Positions 38,684 through 50,332 of a stretch of 64,000 bases of DNA are shown here, one piece after another. Below the pieces are notes generated by a model. That model saw nothing but the letters and a program-made list of their open reading frames with translations. It made no database searches and had not been told where the DNA came from. The position numbers and the translations under genes were made by a program. The stretch is from Okapia johnstoni (lineage: Eukaryota; Chordata; Mammalia; Artiodactyla; Giraffidae): NCBI GenBank assembly GCA_024291935.2, contig CM044321.1, forward strand, positions 64,846,985 through 64,910,984. Reading direction: 5' to 3'. How positions within the stretch are numbered: the stretch's first letter is position 1; each line of letters opens with the position of its first letter.

Positions 38684-38902
38684 GGTTTCCCAGGTGGCTC
38701 AGTAGGTAAACAATCCACCTGCAAAGCAGGAGCCCCAGGTTCTATCCTTGGGTTGAGGAGATCTCCTGGAGGAGGGCGTGGCAACCCACTCCAGTATTCT
38801 TGCCTGGAGAATCCCATGGAAAGAAAAGCCTGGTGGGCTACATACAGTCCATAGGGTCTCAGAGTCGGACACGACTGAAGCAACTGAGCATGCACACACA
38901 CA
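38684..38902 (+). mobile_element. Bov-tA SINE
   Basis: tRNA-derived head (GGGTTTCCCAGGTGGCTCAG), then the BovB-derived body (CCACTCCAGTATTCTTGCCT, GAGTCGGACACGACTGAAGC) and a short CA-rich tail. Confidence 0.94.
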
Positions 38903-39591
38903 CGGTCATACTGCTGTTTCATTACTGATGTCACTCAAGTGTCTCAGCAATTAGCTTAATTATGAAAACTTTCTTGATGCTTTCCTAGCCAAACCCCCCA
39001 TACAGTAACCCTAAGCCTTACTTACCTATGGAGGCTGAACACTCATTTGATGTTATTTAAAGAATACTAAGCAATTCCCCTGTAAAAATTTATCTTCCCC
39101 ACCTTATCATATACTCCCTTACTTCTTCTATACTTCTTTAAATACCATCACTAAAAACCTTCCTGTTGTCTTAATTAACTACTTTTAAAATACAGATACC
39201 CTTTAGAAGTATATTGAACTGTAATTAATTATCAGTTGATTAGCTCAGTTTCTCCACTGACAGTAAGCTAATAGTGCTGCTTAAAAGTTGTGATTTTTTT
39301 AGTAGAGGAAGAAATAAGATAAAAATAATTTTGGAGTAAGGTGCTTTTCTGAAGCAAAAGTGGTCCAGAATCTCTTAGCATCTGATAAAAGGAAATGATT
39401 AGTATTTTCATTCACCCAATGGTCATTTATTGAACCCCTGCTTGAATGGTGTCAAGCCTTACTCTTAGAACCGAGGACTTAGAGTTGTATCTTATTTTAA
39501 GCAACCACAGTTTTGTACAGGAGGCAGACATATAACCAAGTCTCATGCAGAGTATGGAGTGCTGGGATAAATATTTCTAAAAAGAACTAAA
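38903..39591. other. Flank, old L2-class repeat
   Basis: No gene. From about 39405 an old L2-like repeat begins (AATGGTCATTTATTGAACCC). It is interrupted by the SINE at 39592 and appears to resume at about 39908. Confidence 0.4.
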
Positions 39592-39907
39592 GGACTTCCC
39601 TGGTGGTACAGTGGATAAGAATCCACCTGCCAATACAGGTGACATGGATTCGATCTCTGGTCCATGAAGATTCTACATGCCGCTGAGCAACTAAGTCCAT
39701 GTGCCACAACTACTGAAGCCCAGCTACTTCAGCCCCTGAAGCCTGTGTGCCTAGAGCCTGTGCTCCACAACAGGAAAAGCCACCACAGTGAGAAACCCGC
39801 ACACCACAGTGAAGAGTAGCCCCCACTTGCTGCGACCAGACAAAACCTGCACGCAGCAGTGAAGACCCAGCGCAACCGAAGATAAAGAATTATTTTCTTC
39901 ATTTTAA
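39592..39907 (+). mobile_element. CHR-type SINE, near full length
   Basis: Starts AAAGGACTTCCCTGGTGGTA, shows the GTGGATAAGAATCCACCTGC tRNA-derived head, a long body with repeated CACAACTACTG-like units, and ends CGCAACCGAAGATAAAGAAT. It is inserted into an older L2-like repeat. Confidence 0.87.
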
Positions 39908-40179
39908 AAAGAGTGATAAAAGCCTAGGAGAAGCTAAATCAGATTGAAGTGGAAAGGTCAAGGAAGGTTTCCTGGAAGAAGTGACATGAGGAGAGATTTT
40001 TAAAGTGTGTGTTAGCTAGATGGATAGTGGGAGAAAGGCATTACAGACGAAGGAAACAACAAGGTTAAAAAAAAAGCTCAGAAGAAATGAAACCACAGGC
40101 TGTTTTCAGAAATGTGAAGTAGAACAATACAACCAAAGGGAAGGAAAGAGAAGGATTAGAAGGATGGTCATAAAGACAG

Positions 40180-40338
40180 GCTTCCTGGGTGGCTCAGATG
40201 ATAACCACCTGCAATGCAGGAGACCGTCAGGAAGATCCAGTATTCTTGCCTGGAGAATTCCATGGACAGAGGAGCCTGGTGGGCTATAGTCCATGGGGTC
40301 ACAAAGAGTCAGACATGACTGAGCAGCTAGACTAACAC
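40180..40338 (+). mobile_element. Bov-tA SINE with internal deletion
   Basis: The tRNA-derived head GGCTTCCTGGGTGGCTCAGA runs to AGGAGACCG, then skips directly to AGTATTCTTGCCTGGAGAAT. It ends with GAGTCAGACATGACTGAGCA. Confidence 0.92.
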
Positions 40339-41959
40339 CCTCAGTCAGCTAAAAAAGTCAGCTACTATCAGACAGGAGTTGCTTGGGATGTGCTAGGCAC
40401 TACCATATCTGCTTTACATGTCTCCTCATTCAAATCCTTCCAGCAGTCTTATCTCCTAAGTGCTATCATGTGTGTTTTCAGATAGAGGAAAACCAAGACA
40501 TGGAAAGGTTAAGTTACTTGTCTACATTTCCACTGCTAGTAAGTGTGATGCTGAGTGTGAACTTCTTACCATTGGATCTTGATGGGCCTTGTGTGCCAGT
40601 CTGAGGAGTTTGGCCTCTATTCTGAAAGTGATGGGAGCCTGAAGGGTTTGAAGCAGGAAAGTGACCTGACACAAACAGATTTAAAGCTCTAGAAAAATCA
40701 CTCTGGAGACTGGGCATAGGAAAGGGTATGGACAGCCTAGAGAGAGCAGTACTCCAGGAAAAAAGTAGTAGTGAGGGCCTAAGATCATGCAGCGTGATTG
40801 GCAAGCAGGAAAAAGAGCCCTGACATATATTTAGGAAGTAAAACCCAACTCTTAGGAGTTGGAGATAGAAAGGATAGATAGAATGACTGGGTTTACTAGG
40901 TCATTGGGGAAATGATTGGGCCTTCAGTGAGGGGAGTGCAGAGGGAGTAAGAGGTTTTAATTCATATTGTATAGGAAGTGAGTAGACAACATTTAATTAG
41001 AATTGTCAAACACAGAGCAGATGTGGTGGGTCCAGAGCCCAGCAGTGATTTCTGAGCTGAGTATAAGGAAATGGAGACACTGGGTCTTAAGCTGTCATTG
41101 AAAGAGAGCGGAGACTTAAACATGGTGGCCAATGAGAACATATGTGGATAGAGGAGCACAGGACAGAAAATCAGGCCCTAAAGCTGTGGTGGCAGCATCA
41201 CTGAGGCAATCATTGAAAGAGCCTGCTTTTCAAGAAACTGAAAAATGATCAGAGAAGGAGGTGAACAGCTAGGCGTGCATGGTGTTACTAACACTAAAGG
41301 CGAGTTTTAAGGAGGGAGAGGACAGCAGTGTCAAATGCCACAGTGAGGTCAAAGGAGGCTGGCATGTAAACTGTTACTGAATTTAAGAATGTGAGGATAA
41401 ATGATGACTTTACTGAGAGGACTTTCAGGGAATGGAGTCAGATTGCAACAAAGAGTGAATATGAGGAGAGGGAGTGAAGAAAGTGAGCACAGAAACTCTT
41501 ACTGTGCAACATGACTGTGAAGAGAAAGAAGGTCAGGTCAGGGGAAGAAAAAGAGAGCATTTGAGTGGATAGATTTATTCTGACCATGTGTCTAAACATG
41601 GGAACCATATTCTAAACCTTCATTTTTAGTTTTGCAGCTATGAGCAAATAAGTAAGAAAGGGGTGTGCCATTTCAAGAGTTTGCTAAAACAACAGGCTCT
41701 GCAGAGCCCTCTGTTGCCTTTGGAGAACGAAGGGCCCTGATGAAATAGCAGCATGAATCAGGAGAAGGCAGAGATCACCTCAGCTTCCCCTGGAACCAAG
41801 CTCAGCCTGGGGAAATTCATAGGCTGCTGTGGGCTTGGGGTCAGCTAGGGAAGGTAGCTGAGATCTTGGTTGCATTGCCAAACACTCTGTAACAAGAGGC
41901 TTCCAGTGGAGACAAGGCCTCACATACTGAATCTATGGGAGTAGACCATGTGTGAAGGG
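40339..41959. other. Flank with ancient repeat debris
   Basis: No gene. 40385-40600 is MIR-like. 40600-41400 carries purine-rich, L2-like wording (GGAAAGTGACCTGACACAAA, AAATCACTCTGGAGACTGGG). Open frames are short and not protein-like. Confidence 0.4.
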
Positions 41960-41965
41960 TTCTCC

Positions 41966-42889
41966 TTACAGGACCTGCCTAACCAGGCTGATATAACTGA
42001 TAAGGTCCACATGGGGTCTCACTGATAAGAAGGTCGTTATGTCCACCTTCCAATGTCCCTTTATGCCACAGTGGGATATGGACCTGCAGGGGGCCTTGGC
42101 TTGAGGCACAAGCAGGCCCAGGGCCCAGGTGGCTTCATTTCTTTGTTGGTTGATGGAGGCTTGGAGCCATGTAGGACAGTGGCTAAAAGGTGGTATTTGG
42201 CCTGATCTCATTGGGCCTTCTCTAGCTTTGCCTATTCTTCCTGGTTATTGAAAATCTAAATTTTAAATCTAAAGTCTAAATTGAAAAGATCGTGTTGAGG
42301 GGTTTGAGGGCCGCCTTCTGCCTTTTTGCAAGTATGAATGGCTGGCTCAGAAAAATTAGGGATGAGTGTGGCAGGGTCAAGAGTAGGACTGTGTTCAAAG
42401 GAAAACTTGGGAGATTCGAGAATGGGACATGAACTCCAACAATACCTTCTGCTCCAGCTACTTCCCATAAAGGAAGGAGTGGAGCAGGGGAAGGAGCGGA
42501 GTCCTGCAGTGAAGTTTCCTGTTTTAAAGTTGTTCCAGACCCAGCATGGGGAGGAGATCTAGGGAGGTTGGGGTAAAGCCTTGGGATCCTCAGAGTACAG
42601 GATGGGGCTGAGGTCTCAGAGCTTATCTCAGGCACTGGCTGGGGAGGGGGTTGGGAGCTGCAGTGGTGGCCGAGGCCTGCGCTTGTGAGGAGGGAACGTA
42701 AGGTGGAGGTTGTGGAACTGGATCTGGAGCGGCTGCAAGGGAATTGGGAGCGCTAGGGGGTGGGCTGTGGTAGGAAGGGTCGAAGGAAGAAGAAGAAAAG
42801 TCTGAATGGGGATCTGGGAGACATTATATTAGGAGGATGTGGCCCAGAGTAGGCTAAGAGTATTTGAGAAGTAGAACAGGATTCACAGA
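41966..42889 (-). pseudogene. ERV gag proline-rich and nucleocapsid-like remnants
   Basis: After the matrix remnant, the minus strand is Pro/Ser-rich in shifting frames (for example 42276-42635), as in the p12-type spacer of gammaretroviral Gag. At 41966-42211 a frame contains HCGIKGHWKVD, resembling a Cys-His zinc knuckle with its outer cysteines lost. The roughly 700 bases expected for capsid between the two are absent, so an internal deletion is inferred. Confidence 0.55.
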
Positions 42890-43175
42890 GAGAGGATCAA
42901 GAAGAGAGAGCGAAGAAAACCTGAACATTAGGGATTTCTAACCACTTGCCATTGCAGTGGCAGAAGTTGTCGAGGTCCCATAGAGTATTATAATCGAGAG
43001 TTCCGTTTTCTGGCCATTGGGACCTTTTATCAAGTTTGTATTGCCGCCAGACAGTGTTAGAATAATAAATAAGTCTTTCTGGTCTTATCTCCCCTTGGAA
43101 GCCCAAGGCTTTTAAGTTTCAGAGAAGGCATCCTAGAGGAGTAGATTTTGAGGGCTGGGACTGAGAATTTCCCAT
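42890..43175 (-). pseudogene. ERV gag matrix-domain remnant
   Basis: A start codon at 43175 begins MGNSQSQPSKSTPLG, with Gly at position 2 as needed for N-myristoylation of retroviral matrix. An in-frame TGA occurs at codon 19. After it the same frame continues with the matrix-like motifs WPENGTLDYN and DLDNFC, and it ends at another TGA near 42893. In gammaretroviruses this domain targets Gag to the plasma membrane. It cannot encode a product here. Confidence 0.78.
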
Positions 43176-43589
43176 TGCCATCAAATAGGAAGGGTAGACA
43201 AGGGCGAGATAAAACGAGGAGAAAGCTCTGAGAGAAAAGGCATCCCCATTCTCAGGACTTTCTCAGAGAGTAATAATAGTCTGCTTTGAAATGGGCATCC
43301 CCTATTTCAAAGTCAGACGGGGCACAAGGCCGAGGCCCGAGGGTGGTGGGGATCCTCCCGCCTAGTGCTAGGACTTGGAAACAAGGCTAAAGAGAGAGAG
43401 GATCCGAGGGAATGGGATTTCACTTACCATTGAAACCCATGAATGAAATGTGGGCAGATGTGTGGATGTCAGTCCAGCAAGGCAAGTGGAAAGTCCAGTC
43501 TGGAAGCTTGTCTCAGTTTCTCGGCAGGGTCCAAGGGAGGGGACCACCCAGTTGCAGTGGATCGTCCCTCTGGGGTTTTAGCACCAGAA

Positions 43590-43735
43590 TGTAAGGGTGA
43601 GTGCAGAGAAAAAGAGAGAGAGCCAGGCAGTCAGGCAAGAAAAAGGAAATTTATTAGAGGAAAGAGAGGGTGGCTGGCACTTAAGGAGAACCAGTGTTCT
43701 CCCTTTCTGACAGAGTCCTTCTTATAGACTAAGTG
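43590..43735 (-). promoter_or_regulatory. Partial 5' LTR (end of U3, R, U5) of the ERV
   Basis: It contains TATAAG, then about 70 bases on an AATAAA signal, then a CT-rich U5 ending in ACA. The next three bases are a spacer before the primer binding site. Upstream U3 is missing: at about 43736 the sequence changes abruptly into a reversed MaLR-like repeat. Confidence 0.65.
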
Positions 43736-44048
43736 CCTTATAAACAACAGAAATTTACTTCTCACAATTCTGGAAGCTGGGGATCCCAAGATCAAAGTAC
43801 TGGAGCATTTGATGTCTATTGAGAAGCTGATTCTTGGTTCCAAGATGGCCATCTTTTCACTGTGTCCTCACATGGTAGAAGGTGGGGAGAGGGCTCTCTA
43901 AGCTCTCTTCTGTAAGGCCGCTAATTCCATTCAGGGGCTCTGCCCTCAAGGGCATCCAAAGGCCCCACCTTCTAATACCATCACATTGGGGATTAGGATT
44001 TCAGCATATGAATTTGGGGGAACACAAACATGCGATCCATTGCAGAGG
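43736..44048 (-). repeat. Ancient LTR-like repeat, probably ERVL-MaLR
   Basis: Reversed copy of the class seen at 21541: TTATAAACAACAGAAATTTA, CTCACAATTCTGGAAGCTGG, CTCACATGGTAGAAGGTGGG, and the end AATTTGGGGGAACACAAACA. It abuts the truncated ERV. Confidence 0.6.
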
Positions 44049-44380
44049 AGGAGAATTGTGGGCAGAGGGAATACTCAGCTGGACAGTGACAGGTAATAAT
44101 AATACCTGCATTGGATTGAATATTTGCCAGAGAGGTGCTCAATTTTAAGTCAGAAGCATTAGGAAAATTTATTGGTCTAGACTAAGTTTTCCGTTAGACC
44201 AAATTTAGTTTTTTTGCTATTGAGAAGTAATGGGGCTTGTCAAAGGAAAGGTGGTGTCATCATAAAAATGGGCTTTGTGTTTTCACCAAGCTAATTGGTG
44301 ACATCCAGGCCATACTAACCACACCCACTGTTTAAAGTTGCAGAAGAGCTTATAGAGCAGGTCAGGGTGCTGCCAGGAGG

Positions 44381-44487
44381 ACATGAGTTTGAGCAAACTC
44401 TGCAAGACACTGAAAGACAGGGAAGCCTGGCATGCTACAGTCCATGGGATCCCAAACAGTTGGACATGTCTTAGCCACTGAACAAAG
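44381..44487 (+). mobile_element. BovB LINE 3' scrap
   Basis: About 107 bp of BovB 3' end (ATGAGTTTGAGCAAACTCTG, GCTACAGTCCATGGGATCCC) ending in CACTGAACAA. Plus orientation, severely truncated. Confidence 0.82.
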
Positions 44488-44638
44488 CAATAAAAATCAA
44501 GAGAACACTAAAAGTCTGCCTCTCAGGAGGTCGGGTCTCTCTGTGGCCAGGGTCTAGTCAGTCACCTCTACTTCATGCACAGGTTTGCTTTTCTCATCAC
44601 TTTGTAGCTCATCTTGGCCACATTTGGTATTCCTCTCT

Positions 44639-45646
44639 CAGGTAAGTTCAGTTCAATCACTCAATCATGTCCAACTCTTTGCGACCCCATGGACTGCAGC
44701 ACGCCAGGCCTCCCTGTCCATCACCAACTCCCGGAGTTCACCCAAACTCATGTCCATTAAGTCAGTGATGCCATCCAACCATCTCATCCTCTACCGTCCC
44801 CTTCTCCTCCTGCCCTCAATCTTTCCCAGCATCAGAGTCTTTTCCAATGAGTCAGCACTTCACATCAGATGGCCAAAGTATTGGAGTTTCAGCTTCAACA
44901 TCAGTCCTTCCAATGAACACCCAGGACTGATCTCCTTTAGGATGGACTGGTTGGATCTCCTTGCAGTCCAAGGGACTCTCAAGAGTCTTCTCCAACACCA
45001 TAGTTCAAAAGCATCAATTCTTCAGCGCTCAGCTTTCTTTACGGTCCAACTCACATCTATATGTGACTACTGGAAAAACCATAGCCTTGACTAGATGGAC
45101 CTTTGTTGACAAAGTAATGACTCTGCTTTTTAATATGCTGTCTAGGTTGGTCATAACTTTCCTTCCAAGGAGTAAGTGTGTTTTAATTTCATGGCTGCAA
45201 TCACCATCTGCAGTGATTTTGGAGCCCCCCCAAAATATAAAGTCAGCCACTGTTTCCACTGTTTCCCCATCTATTTGCCATGAAATGATGGGACCAGATG
45301 CCATGATCTTAGTTTTCTGAATGTTGAGCTTTAAGCCAACTGTTTCACTCTCCTCTTTCACTTTCATCAAGCGGCTCTTTAGTTCTTCACTTTCTGCCAT
45401 AAGGGTGGTGTCATCTGCATATCTGAGATTATTGATATTTCTCCTGGCAATCTTGATTCCAGCTTGTGCTTCTTCCAGCCCAGCGTTTCTCATGATGTAC
45501 TCTGCATACAAGTTAAATAAGCAGGGTGACAATATACAGCCTTGACATACTCTTTTTCCTATTTGGAACCAGTCTGTTGTTCCATGGCCAGCTCTAACTG
45601 TTGCTTCCTGACCTGCATACAGGTTTCTCAAGAGGCAGGTCTCACA
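44639..45646 (-). mobile_element. BovB LINE, about 1.0 kb, 5'-truncated
   Basis: The minus frame 45029-45631 (200 codons) keeps the reverse-transcriptase palm with LRYADDTTLM and the thumb region. It is lost at about 45030, and the C-terminal part continues out of frame. ATTCCTCTCT at 44629-44638 and 45647-45656 is a 10-bp target duplication. The 5' truncation lies just before the RT fingers, so it was dead on arrival. Confidence 0.94.
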
Positions 45647-45656
45647 ATTCCTCTCT

Positions 45657-46440
45657 GGATTGTGCCAAATTCTCCCTTAACCTTCCCTTCTTAACACTCT
45701 GACCCAGACTGGGATCCTCTACCTCTCATGGGCTCCCTTAGATGCCCTGATCATGTACACATCAGAGTATATTTTAATTACCTGTTTGCTGATATGTTTC
45801 CCTCTCTTGACCTAATACCTTTAGGGCAGGAGAGTAATGCTGTCTTCTTGCTTGTTCCAGATGATTCCACCCTCTTCTGTTACCTGCCTCAGCCTTGTAG
45901 TTATTCTTCCATATTCATGGGGATGTTCTCGCCTCTGGCTATAGGTCTTCCTACTCCTGCTTTATCCTGGGGGACTTCAACAGCCTTGTGACTATTGGAA
46001 ATGGAAAGACTAGTGAATGGAAAGTCTTCACCTCCAAATTTACTGCCATCTTACTTCAGCCCACATACTTCCTCTCCCAGGCTGTAGACTCTCTCCATCA
46101 TCTGAAACTGCTCCTTTTACTGGAAGGCAGGACTAGACTGAGTGAGAGTCTGTCCTGGTAGCAGGGTTGAGGTTGACTAGATCAAAGGTTAAGCTGAATT
46201 GGAAGACAGGCTTATCAAAGGTAGCACAGGGTGTGGCAGCCTGGGGCATTGTCTCAGTCACCCTGTTAACAGTGGATGTTATATTGGAGCAGCTCTTTGA
46301 GGACTTGTGGCATGTGCTTTGATTGGCTTTTGCTTGGGGTAGTGGATACTGGCAAGGTGAATTTATTCTTGGGTGGCCTTTAAAAGGGCTCTCCAAATGG
46401 GAGACACATCCTGGATCCCTCAGTCTAACATATGAATGTG
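45657..46440. other. Flank, no gene
   Basis: Somewhat more GC-balanced than its neighbours. Short open frames on both strands (45728-45991 plus, 46133-46396 minus) have no recognisable domain. It may be an old unrecognised repeat. Confidence 0.35.
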
Positions 46441-46857
46441 TAGTTTGCTAGAGCAGTCATAACAAGATACCACAGACTGCATGGCTTAAAACAATAGAAA
46501 TGTATTTTTCATAGTCCTGAAGGCTGGAGGTCCAAGAGAAAGGTGCCATTAGGGTTGGTTTCCTCTGAGGGCCATAAGTAAAGAATCTGTTCCAGGCCTC
46601 TCTGCTTGGCTTGTAGATGGTCCTCGCCTTTCTGCCTCTTCACGTGGTTGTCCCTCTGTGCATGTGAGCTGTGGTGTTTCTTCTTCTTCTTATGACATCA
46701 GTCATATTAGATTAGGGCCTCACCCTAATGGCCGTATTTAAATGAATCACCTTCTTAAAGACTTTAACTCCAAATATGGTTACATTCTGAGGTGTTGAGG
46801 GTTGGGACTTCAACATATGAGTTTGGAGAGGGGGAGACATAATTCATTCTCTAACAA
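46441..46857 (-). repeat. Ancient LTR-like repeat, probably ERVL-MaLR
   Basis: Near-complete reversed copy: CATGGCTTAAAACAATAGAA, AGTCCTGAAGGCTGGAGGTC, ATTAGATTAGGGCCTCACCC, ending at GGGGGAGACATAATTCATTC. Confidence 0.6.
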
Positions 46858-47189
46858 AGAACAAGGTTAGAACAGAGCAAGTGCTCATTAGTTATTCCTT
46901 GAAATTTTTTCTCATGTTATTTATATTCTTTAGTTACTTTTATTTAAACCATTGGAGTGAAATAGGATATTAAGTGAAATACAAAGTGGAAATCTGCTTA
47001 GCTGTGAAATATACTCTTTGTAAACAAATTTCTCAATGAAAGTTTTGATAGGATAAAATAAAGTCACACAAAAAATTAATCAGGCCAGAAGATTTTTTCT
47101 TTTTAATTGGAATATAGTTGATTTTACGGTGTTTTTGGAAGTTTTAAATTTTTTTGAAAATGTGGATAAATTTTGATATTGTATATGTG

Positions 47190-47386
47190 TGTGTTAGTCA
47201 CTCAGTCGTGTCAGACTCTTTTTGACCCCACAGATGCTAGCCTGCCAGGCTCCTCTGTCCATGGAATTCTCCAGGCAAGAATACTGGAGTGGATTGCCAT
47301 TCTCGAGTCTCCAGGGGATCTTCCTGACCCAGGGATTGAACCCGAGTCCCCTTCATTGCAGGCAGATTCTTTACCATCTGAGCCTA
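47190..47386 (-). mobile_element. Bov-tA SINE
   Basis: GTGTTAGTCACTCAGTCGTG opens the BovB-derived part. GATCTTCCTGACCCAGGGAT and TTTACCATCTGAGCC close the tRNA-derived part. Minus orientation. Confidence 0.92.
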
Positions 47387-49851
47387 TTACTTATCACAAA
47401 TTGCGCTTACATTGGTCTAAGAAGTAAATACTGGTAAGAGAGAATTTTCAAAGGGGGAAAATCATTTTTCTCAGACAGATGTAAAATACTGTGTTAAAAA
47501 TCTGTTAATTCATTGATCAGTGACAGAACCAGGCAGATGCTGCAAGCAGTTCAAAGAAGGATCAAAAAGAACAAGTACATTTCTAGATCAGGACAACTGA
47601 AATGAGAAAACTGTTTCTCTCCAACCAATGGAGAGAAAACTGTTTTCATAGGTGGGAGAGTTGATCCCTCCATCAGACAGTTCACCTATGTGCCTACAAA
47701 CAAGAATTATTTTACAGTGCTCTCAGCACCCTACACATTACAGATTTGGGGGAAAAAAAATTCTCACATAGAATCAGAATCAAATTAAGTGGGAGACCAT
47801 GCTATCGATAATGCACCATTTTCTATCAAAATTCAGGCATCAACATCATGTTGGTGGGAAAGAAACTTTACAGTTGTGGGAAGAAGCTTTCTCATATCAA
47901 ACACTTTCATCATGTAGTGTATAAGATCACATACAGAGCCTCTACTGTGTGCTCCATTTACTCAAAAGTTTATTTTAGTACGAAGTTAGCAGTTATTTGA
48001 AACTGGGAGTTCACTGACCTTCCCTTATTTTGAACAGATTAGAGGATTTATTATATGGAAAACAGAGTGAATTAACAGATAATAACATATTTGATAAGTT
48101 TTGTGTTTTTTTCACTATTTTCCTGTAAAGAAATTCCTTCTGAAGTTCAACACAGTTGAATGTATATTTAAAAATATTTTTCTAAACACCCAAATACCCT
48201 TACCTATAAGATATTCTTGCGGATGATAACATTTTCAATTATTTTCTTGGTTTTGGTCTCCTGATCAAGAATTAAAACTCCAAAAATAACAGTCTTTTAG
48301 CCTGCTTTCCAGTGTTGCTTTTTATTGTTCTCTTTAAAATAAAATACTTGAACCTTGTATTGAAGAGCATTCTAATGCTGATGGAACTCATCTTGGTAAA
48401 TTAAAATCAGCTCAAAAAGATGAAAATATTTGATGATCTGAAACCTCATTGGTCTATAGTAGTAGTTTGCTGTGATATTTTTACATCACAAAAACTTAAT
48501 AAATTATGCCTTAGGTGTGTGGCTGATAGATCAGAGAGATTGCCCTCCTCCTTTAGAAATGATAGTGTTAATGTGGTTTGTGTGTCATGAATTACACAGC
48601 TGCAAAGTCAACCCTGCCCCCCCCCATTCTTTGAAAGTCAGCACCTATTTTCCCAGGTTCTGGGAACATGAGAGAAATGACCCTAAAATGACAAGCTAAG
48701 GAAATAGGGGCAGCTGAAAACATTTGTTTTGCCACCCTCAACACAACCGTAAAGTGGGTAATCTGGCTGAGGCGTGGCAAATACATGTCTTATGGACCAC
48801 CATTCAACATTGATAATTCACACAATACTTTTTCTGCTGACCCAGAAATAACCTCAGCATCCTAAACACAATGTTCAGGGCAGCCACTTAAATCAGAGTT
48901 GGCATGCAATTTAGAAATTACTTGCCATCCTTGCTCTGTCTCTTGATTTTGAATTTCAGTCTCTGATGAACACCATGGAATAGGCAATGACTGATGGGAT
49001 GTAGAACGAGAGCCGTTAGGCAGAACCCAGGCTGCAGACAAATTTGATCCGGCTTAATCAACAGCACTTTTGTTTGTTTTTTTGATTTACTAGTTCCCAA
49101 CATCAAAACATCAAGAAATGTCTTACAAATACTCAGATTTCTATCTTTCCTTTAAAAGACAGATTTGGCAACACTTGACTTTTATTGAAATCTTGCAGCC
49201 ACTGGCTGGATTTGAGAATTGGCTCTTCCCTCCACATTGCAAGCTCCCAACTTTGTCCCAGGCCCCTCTCATCCAACTTGGCTTTTTTACATGATAAACT
49301 TTGACTGTCCTTCCTTGTTCTACTGTGACTCTTAAGTGCCCGTGGCTCTTCACTCGGATCTCTCAGAATTTTCAGCCTAGGAAGCACAGGCGCAGGATCT
49401 ATAAGCCCTCTTTTGCATTAAGGCGGCTTTGGAGGTGAGGAATGAGAGCAATAGGAACTCCTGTAAATTACGTTCTTCCCCTGTGGTTCAGGCTATCAAA
49501 GTAGGACACGGATTTCTCAGCCAGAGCCAGAGTCCAGAAGGCCAGGATCCCCTCAGGTACTGAATGATTTCATTTCGGTGAGATTGGCATGAGGTCTGTC
49601 GCCTTACAGCTCTCAATGAGATGTCACCTCTAAGCAATTAGGGACACAGTGGGGAGTGGGGGTGGGTAAAAAAAACCAAAATAGATCCAAAAAAATGTTC
49701 AATTATGGTCTATATATTTAGGAGAAATAGATATGAAATGATTGCTTTTAGAGTAAACTGGCCTAAGCTGCAGAAAAATTCGAAGGCAGCTTCTAAAACC
49801 CTCTGATCTCAGATGCAGTAAGGGTCAAGAAAGCTTAAGAAAAAGAGAAAT
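47387..49851. other. 2.5-kb flank, no gene
   Basis: No young repeats and no recognisable coding sequence. The overlapping minus frames at 49133-49387 and 49141-49353 are short and domain-free. A C-rich run sits at about 48616-48624. Confidence 0.4.
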
Positions 49852-50092
49852 CTTCCATGATGACTCAGTGGTAACGAATCAACCTGCAGTGTAGGAGACA
49901 CAGGCAGGAGACATGGGTTCGAGACATGGGTTGAATCCTTGAGTCAGAAAGATCCCCTGGAGGAGAAAATGGCAGCCCACTCCAGTATTCTTGCCTCGAG
50001 TATCTCATGAACAGAGAAGAGTGGCGAGTTCCAGTCCATGGGGTCACAAAGAATCGGATGCAACTGAGTGACTGAGCACATGCATACTTTAA
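49852..50092 (+). mobile_element. Bov-tA SINE with small internal duplication
   Basis: The head is TTCCATGATGACTCAGTGGT and the body CACTCCAGTATTCTTGCCTC, ending GCAACTGAGTGACTGAGCAC. The phrase GAGACATGGGTT occurs twice in succession, so the copy carries a short tandem duplication. Confidence 0.9.
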
Positions 50093-50301
50093 TTTTATAG
50101 CACATTTTTCTCCATTTGAGGAAACTTTAGTCCTGAGAGATCTGAGAGCTGTGGTTTCTGGTTTCTTCAAGGGCTCCCTTTACCTGCAACTCTTTCTTCG
50201 TTTAGGGCTTTGCATGGTGTCTCAAGGCTTTCATCATGCCACAGTAACATTCCCACCTTCCTTTCCTTCTTAATTTTTCTTGCTAGTACCTATAGTTATT
50301 T

Positions 50302-50332
<31 letters not shown>

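Larger units (their letters stand above)
41960..43735 (-). mobile_element. Class I (gammaretrovirus-like) endogenous retrovirus remnant, 5' part
   Basis: A decayed provirus fragment on the minus strand. In order along that strand: a TATA-like element (TATAAG, 43726-43721), AATAAA at 43655-43650, a CT-rich U5 ending in CA at 43591-43590, a tRNA primer binding site at 43586-43569, a splice donor at 43427 and a gag start at 43175. A proline-rich segment and a zinc-knuckle-like segment follow. The primer site begins TGGTGC and matches a tRNA-Phe-type site at about 14 of 18 bases, so a HERV-F-like affinity is inferred. No pol or env is recognisable. Gag is broken by stops and lacks a capsid-sized segment. 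Confidence 0.8.
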
